9,857 nucleotides of DNA from Chloroflexia bacterium (GTDB taxonomy: Bacteria; Chloroflexota; Chloroflexia; Thermomicrobiales; UBA6265), in NCBI GenBank assembly GCA_013698285.1, contig JACCVE010000385.1:1-9857 (forward strand), written 5' to 3'. Below are positions 1-5,385 of this stretch, piece after piece; position 1 is the first letter of the stretch, and the number at the start of each line of letters is the position of its first letter. The notes below the pieces were generated by a model. That model saw only the letters and a program-made list of their open reading frames with translations, was not told where the DNA came from and did not search any database. The position numbers and the translations under genes were made by a program.

Positions 1-712
1 CGTAGATCAGCGGTTCGAGGAACGAGTTCCAACTGCCCTGGAAGCTGAAGATCGCCAGCGCGGTGAAGGCGGGAGCGGCATTCGGCAGGATGATCTGGAT
101 GAACATCCGGTACCGGCTGGCGCCGTCCACCCGGGCGGCCTCCTCCAACTCGATCGGGATCGATTCGAAGAACTGCTTCATCAGGAAGATGCCGAAGGCG
201 TCGGTGAGGAATGGGACCGTCAGGGCGCCGTACCCATTGAGCAGCCCGAGGTCGCGCAGGATGAGGAACTTGGGGATGATGGTGACGATGCCCGGGACCA
301 TCAGGGTGCTGAGGATCATCAGGAAGACGAGGTTCTTGCCGGGGAACTGCATCCGGGCGAACGCGTAGCCGGCCATCGAGTCGAACACGGCCCGGGAGAT
401 GACCCAGATCGCGGCGACGAGGACGCTGTTCCCGAACCAGACCCGGATGTCCGAGTTGCCGACCGTGCGAAAGGCCTGCAGCGTGGCGTTCTCGGGCCAG
501 AACATGTTGGCGAAATTGAGGTTCAGAATTTCGGCGTTCGTCTTGAGCGACGTCGCCACCGAGAAGATGAACGGGATGAACATCGTGAACGCGACGAGGA
601 TCAGGACGACGTAGGCGAGCACCTGGACGGCCGAGTCGAACGTTGTTCGCTTGGCGTGGGCCCCCGTGACGCGAGTCTCGGCCTGTGGCATCGGTTCCGT
701 GGCGATGGCCAT
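1..712 (-). CDS. Carbohydrate ABC transporter permease, MalG/UgpE type (partial, C-terminus off the window)
   Basis: This is the second inner-membrane permease of a CUT1-type sugar importer. The first 237 residues are visible and the stop codon lies beyond base 1; relatives run to roughly 275-300 residues, so perhaps 40-60 are missing. A short cytoplasmic tail is followed by membrane segments near residues 30-52, 94-110, 127-150 and 160-178. The EAA loop that contacts the ATPase is clear at about 187-210 (LEEAARVDGASR, then ILP). The ATG at 712 is preceded by GGAG (721-724) with 8 nt spacing. It lies 45 bp downstream of the MalF-type gene and is evidently co-transcribed with it. The family is certain; the transported sugar cannot be read from the permease. 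Confidence 0.93.
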   Translation of the reverse strand, partial: MAIATEPMPQAETRVTGAHAKRTTFDSAVQVLAYVVLILVAFTMFIPFIFSVATSLKTNAEILNLNFANMFWPENATLQAFRTVGNSDIRVWFGNSVLVAAIWVISRAVFDSMAGYAFARMQFPGKNLVFLMILSTLMVPGIVTIIPKFLILRDLGLLNGYGALTVPFLTDAFGIFLMKQFFESIPIELEEAARVDGASRYRMFIQIILPNAAPAFTALAIFSFQGSWNSFLEPLIY

Positions 713-757
713 GGGTGTTGCTCCTCTGGGGCGTCATCGCCCCCTCGACCTAGCTGG

Positions 758-1747
758 CTACCGGTTCTCGGTCTGGCCCAGGAAGTGACGCTGGACGAGG
801 AACAGGACGAAGATGATGCCGAAGAGGATCGTCGCGAGCGCCGAGGCATAGCCCGGTCCCTCGCCGAACTTGAACCCCTCCTGGTAGATCAGGTAGACCA
901 GGGTCGTGGTCGTCCGAGCCGGGCCGCCGTCCGAGGTCATCACGAAGATTTGGTCGAAGACCTGGAACGTGCCGATCGTACCGAGGGTGACGACGAAGAG
1001 GATCACCGGCCGGAGCAGGGGAACGGTGATGTCGCGGAACTGCCGGACCCGCGAGGCCCCGTCGAGGGACGCGGCCTCATAGACGTCGCCCGGGATGTCT
1101 TGCAGCCCGGCCAGGAAGATGACCATCATCGTCCCGGCCGTCGTCCAGATATTGAGCAACATGATCGACATCAGCGCGATGCTGGGTCCCCGCAGCCAGG
1201 GCGGCACAGAATCCGCCCCGAACTGCTCGAGCGTCATCTGGATGATCCCGTTCGGGTTCTGCATCCAGACCGGGTTGGGGACGGGGATGTTGAGCCCGTT
1301 GAAGAGGATGTCGACGAGTCCGTTGCGCTGGTAGATCCAGAGGAAGATCAGCGAGATGACGACAGAGGAGCTGATCGAAGGGAAGTAGAATGCGGTGCGG
1401 AAGAACGACTTACCGCGGATCTTCCGGTTCGCAAGCACCGCTAGGACGAGCCCGATGGCGGTTTGGGTCGGGACCACCCCGAGCGAGAACCAGGCGGTAT
1501 TGCGGAAGGCGTTCCAGAAGTCGGGACTGTCCAAGATCTGGCGGTAATTGTCGATCCCGACGAAGTTGTTGATCGTGCCGAAGCTATTGCGCTCGTAAAA
1601 GCTGATCCAGAGTGAGTAGAAAATCGGGCCGAAGATGAATGTCGCGAAGATGATGAACGCCGGGGCCAGGAAGACCCATCCGGCGATCATGTCCTCACTC
1701 TCCATCGGGCTTCGGGAACGCTTGGTCCTCGCGAGCGCGGTCGCCAT
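758..1747 (-). CDS. Carbohydrate ABC transporter permease, MalF/UgpA type
   Basis: First inner-membrane permease of the sugar importer, 329 residues, the usual length for this family. Membrane segments are visible near residues 22-46, 84-106, 120-140, 187-213, 246-266 and 300-318. The EAA loop is at about 221-247 (YEAASLDGASR, then ITVPLLRP). The family-typical stretch SDGGPARTTTTLVYLIY lies before the last helix. The open frame extends 26 codons further upstream, but ATG 1747 is preferred: AGAGGG (1755-1760) sits 7 nt before it, and the upstream codons run into the intercistronic hairpin. It lies between the binding-protein gene and the MalG-type gene in one operon. The partner ATPase is not in view; such systems often share a MsiK-like ATPase encoded elsewhere. 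Confidence 0.94.
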   Translation of the reverse strand: MATALARTKRSRSPMESEDMIAGWVFLAPAFIIFATFIFGPIFYSLWISFYERNSFGTINNFVGIDNYRQILDSPDFWNAFRNTAWFSLGVVPTQTAIGLVLAVLANRKIRGKSFFRTAFYFPSISSSVVISLIFLWIYQRNGLVDILFNGLNIPVPNPVWMQNPNGIIQMTLEQFGADSVPPWLRGPSIALMSIMLLNIWTTAGTMMVIFLAGLQDIPGDVYEAASLDGASRVRQFRDITVPLLRPVILFVVTLGTIGTFQVFDQIFVMTSDGGPARTTTTLVYLIYQEGFKFGEGPGYASALATILFGIIFVLFLVQRHFLGQTENR

Positions 1748-1785
1748 CGACTTACCCTCTACCTTTCGTGGCGACGATGCCACAC

Positions 1786-1813
1786 CGGCGGGGAGGCCGA
1801 AGCCCCCCCGCCG
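1786..1813 (-). promoter_or_regulatory. Intercistronic RNA hairpin with UUCG tetraloop
   Basis: On the minus-strand transcript, arms CGGCGGGGGGGC and GCCUCCCCGCCG pair over 12 bp with a single G-U pair, closed by a C(UUCG)G tetraloop. It starts about 36 nt after the binding-protein stop and ends about 38 nt before the MalF-type ATG. No U-tract follows, so a complete intrinsic terminator is unlikely. Known behaviour of similar hairpins in sugar ABC operons suggests protection of the upstream binding-protein mRNA from 3' decay or partial attenuation, giving more binding protein than permease. The structure is read from sequence; the function is inferred. Confidence 0.75.
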
Positions 1814-1849
1814 ATAACGGAACACGACGTGCCGGTGCGGCGTCAGTTC

Positions 1850-3205
1850 TTAGCCGAGGCGGATGATCTCCTCGGCTCGGGCTTGCATGTTGGCGAGGGT
1901 GGTCGCCGAGTCCTGCTGTCCGGCGAACAAGGCCTGAAGCTCGGCATTGGCCTCGGTGTTGAATCGCTCACCACCGGAGCCGAGCTGCCACGGGCGAGCG
2001 TACTCGCCACCGACCAGGAACGGCTCCCGCTCCGGGAACTGCTCGAGGTAGACGGCGGCGACTTCCGGCCGGGACGGCAGGACGCCGAAGCCGGTGCTCC
2101 ACTGGGTCATGCCCTCGACGCCGGTCAGCCAGGCGATCAAGGTGAACGCCGCGTCCTGCACATCGGAGGCGGCATTAAGGCCATAGGCTTCAGTGAAGGC
2201 CATGGTGGCCTTGCCAGCCGGCCCGGCCGGCATCTCGGCGATGCCATACGGCTTGTTGGGAGCGTTCTCGGCCATGAAGCCGATCAGCCACGGGCCCTCA
2301 AAGACGATCGAGGCCAGACCCTTGGCGAAGGCGTCGCCCGGCCACTGGGCGCCGACCTCGGTGAACGTGGTCGCGAGACCGTCAACGTAGAGACCGTGGT
2401 AGAAGTCCAGGGCCGCCAGGGCCTCCGGGGTGTCGATCACGATCGACGTCCCGTCTTCGCTGATGACCGATCCGCCGCCCTGGTACAGGAAGGCGATGTA
2501 ACGGTCGAAGCTCGGACCGAAGACGATCGGGGCCTGACCAGTCTGGTCGCGCAGTTGGGTCGCAACCGTGCGCAGCTCATCCCAGGTGGTCGGGACGGCG
2601 AGCCCCTCCCCAGCGACGGGACTAGCGGCCGGGCTTGCGGCCGGGCTTGCGGCCGGACTGGCAGAGGGCGTGCCGCCGATCACGGTACTGGTGTCGGTCG
2701 GCGTGGCGAAGATCGCGGGGTCGTAGATCATTCCCAGGGTCGAGAAGTCCTTCGGCAGGCCGTAGAGTTCTTCGCCTTGCTGGAAAGCGGCGATCAGGCC
2801 GGGGTAGAACTGGTCGGTCGTGATGCCGGCGGCGGCCATCCGATCGTTCAAAGGTGCCAACACGCCGCCCTGGATGAAGTCAGGGGAAGGCAGGCTACCG
2901 AAGGTAAAGACATCGGCGGCTGTGCCAGCAGCGAGGTCGGTCTGCAATTTGGTGTTGTATTGTTGAGTGACGGGTTCGTAGTTGACCTGAATGTCGGGAT
3001 GTTGCGCCATGAACGTCGCGAGCAGTGACGTCATCACGTTCTGCTCGGCCGGCGAGGATGGGGACTGCGTCAATCGGACTTCGGTGACGTCCTGGGCCCT
3101 GGCGTTGCGTAGTGAGACCGGCAGCGCCAACGCGGCGGCCCCCGCCACGCCCATGCCCACGAAAGTTCGCCGCGGCAAACGATGGAACCGGATATCCTCG
3201 ACCAT
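1850..3205 (-). CDS. Extracellular sugar-binding protein of ABC importer (SBP family 1), Tat-type signal
   Basis: Solute-binding protein that captures a sugar outside the membrane and delivers it to the two permeases downstream; 451 residues. The N-terminus has a twin-arginine pattern (PRRTFVGMG, residues 11-19), a hydrophobic stretch to about residue 31 and a likely cleavage site after NARA (about residue 37). There is no lipobox cysteine, so it is probably released or held by other means. The mature part has the MalE-like pattern: EVRLTQ first strand, LPKDFSTLGMIYDP, PTTWDEL, FEGPWLIG, and a C-terminal FNTEANAELQALFAGQ helix region. An Ala-Ser-Pro linker (about 168-200) interrupts the fold between IYDPAIF and PTTWDEL. 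ATG 3205 follows a strong GAGGAGGG site (within 3212-3220). It is the first gene of the operon. Confidence 0.94.
   Translation of the reverse strand: MVEDIRFHRLPRRTFVGMGVAGAAALALPVSLRNARAQDVTEVRLTQSPSSPAEQNVMTSLLATFMAQHPDIQVNYEPVTQQYNTKLQTDLAAGTAADVFTFGSLPSPDFIQGGVLAPLNDRMAAAGITTDQFYPGLIAAFQQGEELYGLPKDFSTLGMIYDPAIFATPTDTSTVIGGTPSASPAASPAASPAASPVAGEGLAVPTTWDELRTVATQLRDQTGQAPIVFGPSFDRYIAFLYQGGGSVISEDGTSIVIDTPEALAALDFYHGLYVDGLATTFTEVGAQWPGDAFAKGLASIVFEGPWLIGFMAENAPNKPYGIAEMPAGPAGKATMAFTEAYGLNAASDVQDAAFTLIAWLTGVEGMTQWSTGFGVLPSRPEVAAVYLEQFPEREPFLVGGEYARPWQLGSGGERFNTEANAELQALFAGQQDSATTLANMQARAEEIIRLG
2613..2660 (-). repeat. 12-bp in-frame tandem repeat coding an Ala-Ser-Pro linker
   Basis: On the plus strand the unit gcggccgggctt occurs perfectly at 2625-2636 and 2637-2648, with diverged copies at 2649-2660 (10 of 12) and 2613-2624. 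Being a multiple of three, it adds AASP units to the binding protein without breaking the frame. Copy number is likely to vary between strains through slippage; that is inference. Confidence 0.85.
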
Positions 3206-3235
3206 AGGTGACCCTCCTCAAATGCCTGGTGAGAC

Positions 3236-3262
3236 CTCCCCGGGGAAACGTCTCCCGGGAAG
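3236..3262 (-). promoter_or_regulatory. Leader hairpin / imperfect operator-like dyad upstream of the sugar-binding protein gene
   Basis: On the minus-strand transcript, CUUCCCGGG and CCCGGGGAG can form a 9-bp stem (one G-U) around a 9-nt loop, ending 15-16 nt before the ribosome binding site. The same DNA contains GGGAAACGTCTCCC (3243-3256), where six of seven symmetric pairs match around a central CG. That is the general form of a LacI-family operator. It could act as RNA structure, as a second repressor site, or as neither. Confidence 0.4.
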
Positions 3263-3300
3263 AGTGGAGCGAACCCCGCGTGGGATTCGGCACCGCATAA

Positions 3301-3306
3301 CGTATA
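3301..3306 (-). promoter_or_regulatory. Possible -10 element of the sugar ABC operon
   Basis: Minus-strand TATACG sits about 96 nt upstream of the binding-protein ATG, in the most AT-rich part of the divergent region. No convincing -35 hexamer lies 16-18 bp further upstream. A competing -10 is TAGGAT on the minus strand (3343-3348), which would bring the CelR-like palindrome closer to the promoter. This is a weak call. Confidence 0.25.
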
Positions 3307-3382
3307 GCACAATGCTGCCCAGCGCAGTACCGTTTTGGCTGAATCCTAGGACTATCGGGGGGTTGCGCAGATCATGATCGTG

Positions 3383-3396
3383 TGGGAGCGCTCCCA
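3383..3396. promoter_or_regulatory. LacI-family operator, CelR/CebR-type palindrome
   Basis: TGGGAGCGCTCCCA is a perfect 14-bp palindrome with the central CG typical of LacI-family sites. From established knowledge it is identical to the site bound by CelR of Thermobifida fusca and CebR of Streptomyces, which repress cellulase and cello-oligosaccharide uptake genes and are released by cellobiose. It lies between the sugar ABC operon (minus) and trmH (plus). The operon is the obvious target, which suggests a beta-glucoside or cello-oligosaccharide substrate. The site is certain as sequence; the regulator and inducer are inferred. Confidence 0.75.
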
Positions 3397-3429
3397 GTGG
3401 GACGCGCCGGGTGGCCGGGAGTCGATCGG

Positions 3430-3445
3430 GGCGACCGTGGTCGCC
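3430..3445. repeat. Inverted repeat just before trmH
   Basis: GGCGACCGTGGTCGCC has 7-bp arms around a 2-bp centre. As RNA it could form a 6-bp stem with a CGUG loop. It ends 2 bp before ATG 3448 and 14 bp before the preferred ATG 3460, so it could mark a trmH leader structure or another protein-binding site. Confidence 0.4.
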
Positions 3446-3459
3446 TGATGGGGGATCAC

Positions 3460-4134
3460 ATGGTAGATCGGGAGTCGAACCCGCTGATCGCCGCCCGAGA
3501 CCGCCGGGAGTTGGCTCGCGAGCAGGGCCAAAAGACCGAGAAGTGGCCCCGCACTGCGAGGAGGCAGGCCCGCATCAGTCAGACCCTGCTTCGCCGCCAG
3601 ACCGACCTGACCTTCGTCCTGGAGGATGTCCACGACCGCCACAACGTCAGCGCCGTGCTGCGGAGCTGCGACGCCGTCGGTATCCTGACCCTCCACGTCG
3701 TCTATCGGCAGGACCGGCCGCCCGAGGACGCCTTTGCCCGGACTACGTCGAGCGGGGCGGTGAAGTGGGTCGATGTCGTCCGCCACGACTCGGTCGCCTC
3801 CTGCTACGCCGCCCTGCGTGACAACGGCATGACAATCCTGGCCACCGCGCTGGAAGCGGACAGCCACGACCTCTACGACCTCGACCTGACCCGGCCGACC
3901 GCGCTGGTCTTTGGCAACGAGCAACGCGGGGTGTCGGACGAGGCCCGGACCGCCGCCGACGGGACCGTGGCGAGCCCGATGCTCGGTATGGTCGAGAGCC
4001 TCAACATCTCGGTCGCGTGCGCCGTCACGGCCTTCGAGGCGATGCGGCAGCGCCGCGCCGCCGGGGCGTATGACCGACCGGGCCTGGCGGTCGATGTCCT
4101 GGAGTCAATGGAGGCCGACTGGCTCCTCAGGTGA
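3460..4134 (+). CDS. trmH: tRNA (guanosine(18)-2'-O)-methyltransferase TrmH, SPOUT family
   Basis: Transfers a methyl group from S-adenosylmethionine to the 2'-OH of G18 in the tRNA D-loop, in the cytoplasm. The 224 residues contain all three SpoU motifs: HNVSAVLRSCDAVGI (about 61-75, with the catalytic arginine at 68), LVFGNEQRGVSDE (149-161), and PMLGMVESLNISVACAV (173-189), which with motif 2 forms the trefoil-knot cofactor site. The segment RQTDLTFVLEDVHDRHNVSA closely follows E. coli TrmH as I remember it, so the assignment is to TrmH and not only to the superfamily. About 30 basic residues precede the region where E. coli TrmH begins. ATG 3460 is chosen because GGGGG lies 5 nt upstream; ATG 3448 (228 residues) is possible. 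An in-frame GTG at 3382 overlaps the operator and is unlikely. The gene converges on the MgtC-like gene with 35 bp between stops. Confidence 0.92.
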   Translation: MVDRESNPLIAARDRRELAREQGQKTEKWPRTARRQARISQTLLRRQTDLTFVLEDVHDRHNVSAVLRSCDAVGILTLHVVYRQDRPPEDAFARTTSSGAVKWVDVVRHDSVASCYAALRDNGMTILATALEADSHDLYDLDLTRPTALVFGNEQRGVSDEARTAADGTVASPMLGMVESLNISVACAVTAFEAMRQRRAAGAYDRPGLAVDVLESMEADWLLR

Positions 4135-4169
4135 GCCGACCGGACGCGTCTGGCGGTACCGAATTCCTC

Positions 4170-4652
4170 CTATCGACCGTCATCCGGTCTCTCGTCCTCA
4201 CGGTCACGTGGTTCCACGAACCGGTTCTCGACCCCTTGGAGGGTCGAGAGAACGGCGAGCGTCGATAACGTGCCGACGATGGCGACGAGATAGAAGCCGG
4301 CCCCGACGAGCAATCCGAGGGCAGCCGTGACCCAGATTCCCGCCGCCGTGGTCAGGCCCCGGACGCGATTGCCGGAGACGAAGATCACCCCGGCGGCGAG
4401 GAATCCGATCCCCTGGACGATGGTCGAGCCGATTCGGGACGGGTCATAGGGCATCGGCATGTCACCCTGGCTCGATCGCTCCCCTAACAGCACCGAGGCC
4501 AGCATGAACAGCGCGGCTCCCTGGCAGACGAGCGCGTAGGTCCGCAAGCCCGCGGCCTTGTTGGCGCGCTCCCGATCCCAGCCGATCGCGCCGCCTAACA
4601 GGAGGGACAAGACGATCCGACCGATCGCTTCAAGATTCGAGAGCTGTTCCAT
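4170..4652 (-). CDS. MgtC/SapB family inner-membrane protein
   Basis: Small integral membrane protein of 160 residues. Family hallmarks are GAIGWDRERANKAAGLRTYA (21-40), VQGIGFLAAGVIF (79-91) and VRGLTTAAGIWVTAALGLLVGAGFY (starting at 97). About five membrane helices are visible, near 8-23, 37-55, 76-92, 101-117 and 120-138, followed by a charged tail. Only the N-terminal membrane domain is present, without the C-terminal ACT-like domain of Salmonella MgtC. MgtC proteins are linked to growth at low magnesium and control of ATP synthase; other family members have unknown roles, and the substrate here is unknown. The open frame continues 102 codons upstream into the neighbouring gene, but homology starts at ATG 4652. 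No clear ribosome site precedes it. It is the last gene of the co-directional row. Confidence 0.88.
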   Translation of the reverse strand: MEQLSNLEAIGRIVLSLLLGGAIGWDRERANKAAGLRTYALVCQGAALFMLASVLLGERSSQGDMPMPYDPSRIGSTIVQGIGFLAAGVIFVSGNRVRGLTTAAGIWVTAALGLLVGAGFYLVAIVGTLSTLAVLSTLQGVENRFVEPRDREDERPDDGR

Positions 4653-4749
4653 GGGTGGCCCGCTCGGGGTCTCCTGACCGTTGTCGAGATGCTGTCCTAT
4701 CGGGGCGTGCCGCACGGTCCATCGCCGGTCCCGCCCTACGGAAGTCCCG

Positions 4750-5292
4750 TCAGAATTGGGCGTCGACCACCACGTCTCCGTCCTCTCGGAGGACCCGGAC
4801 CGACGCGCTTGAACCCGCCCCCAGCAGTTCGACCAGGCGGTCGAGACTCGCCATGTCCTTGACCCGCTTGTTGGTGAAGCCGACGAGGATGTCGCCCTTC
4901 CGGATTCCGGCTCGCTCGGCGACGCTGCCGGGCCGGACATCCCCGACGAATACGCCATCCGTGTCGATCGGCCGCGAACCGGCGGCCTCCGGGTGCCTCG
5001 CGAGATAGTCCCGGGCGTTCGCGCCCAGGACGCCCAGCGGGGCCCGCTTCGGCCGGTTGACCCGGGCGATCATCTGACTCAGGCGGACCTGATCGAAGCC
5101 GACGATGACATCGTCGGCGGTCGCGATGACTGGGACGCCTTGCTGCCCGGAGCGCTGGACCATCTCCATGGCGGCGTCATAGTCCTGGGACACGTCCTTG
5201 ACGTCGAACTCGACGCCCTGCGCGCGGAGGTACTCCTTCGCGCGGTCACACCACGGTCAGGTGGGGGTGGTATAGACGGTGATCGCCGCCAT
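4750..5292 (-). CDS. Glutaredoxin-like selenoprotein (UPWC motif) fused to a PDZ domain; in-frame TGA read as Sec12
   Basis: The 180-residue reading frame is interrupted only by TGA at 5257-5259 (codon 12). The N-terminus reads AAITVYTTPT-[TGA]-PWCDRAKEYL, so the stop replaces the first cysteine of the CPWC glutaredoxin/NrdH motif, and the resolving Cys15 is kept. Downstream, the glutaredoxin fold continues with GVEFDVKDV, the cis-proline segment GVPVI (52-56) and GFDQVRL (65-71). A linker and a PDZ domain follow (about 84-179: GVFVGDVRPGSVAERAGIRKGDILVG in the centre, split here only by family convention). ATG 5292 has a strong GAGGAG site 7 nt upstream (5300-5305). The family reduces disulfides; Sec as attacking residue would raise reactivity. 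The PDZ domain suggests tethering to a partner protein. No signal peptide is visible, so it is probably cytoplasmic. Alternatives are a sequencing error or a recent nonsense mutation. Confidence 0.85.
5221..5259 (-). promoter_or_regulatory. UGA selenocysteine codon and candidate bacterial SECIS hairpin
   Basis: Directly after UGA (5257-5259), the mRNA can fold at 5244-5221: outer arms CGCGC and GCGCG (5 bp), a 3-nt GAA bulge on the 5' side, inner arms GGAG and CUCC (4 bp), and a UAC loop. The loop begins 24 nt after the UGA, inside the range expected for bacterial SECIS elements, which lie in the coding region just downstream of the Sec codon. An alternative fold uses a 6-bp outer stem and a larger apical loop. 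GC-rich coding sequence folds readily by chance, so this is supportive and not decisive. Confidence 0.5.
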
Positions 5293-5385
5293 CGGTGTTC
5301 TCCTCGCTCTCGCTCTGGTGACCCCAAGGGTCGGGCCGGTGCACGCGTCTGGCTCCTCTGCCAGCCACGCTTGGCGGGCAACCCA

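Noticed and set aside
3382..3459. trmH start at GTG 3382
   Set aside because: It would place the CelR-like operator inside the coding region and add Gly/Arg-rich residues with no family match.
656..4134. Long plus-strand frames opposite the ABC operon (656-1444, 1829-3028) and a minus-strand frame opposite trmH (3352-3924)
   Set aside because: They are antisense to well-recognised proteins, rich in Arg/Gly/Asp as expected from mirrored GC-rich codons, and show no motif.
4135..4169. Bidirectional terminator between trmH and the MgtC-like gene
   Set aside because: The 35-bp gap contains no stem of useful length and no T-tract.
4653..4958. N-terminal extension of the MgtC-like protein to 4958
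   Set aside because: The extra 102 residues overlap the PDZ-coding region in another frame and look like Ser/Arg-rich shadow sequence; family similarity begins at ATG 4652.
5079..5193. Starting the glutaredoxin-PDZ gene at GTG 5193
   Set aside because: This start removes the active site and first strand and helix of the glutaredoxin fold and has no well-spaced ribosome site, whereas ATG 5292 has GAGGAG at 7 nt.
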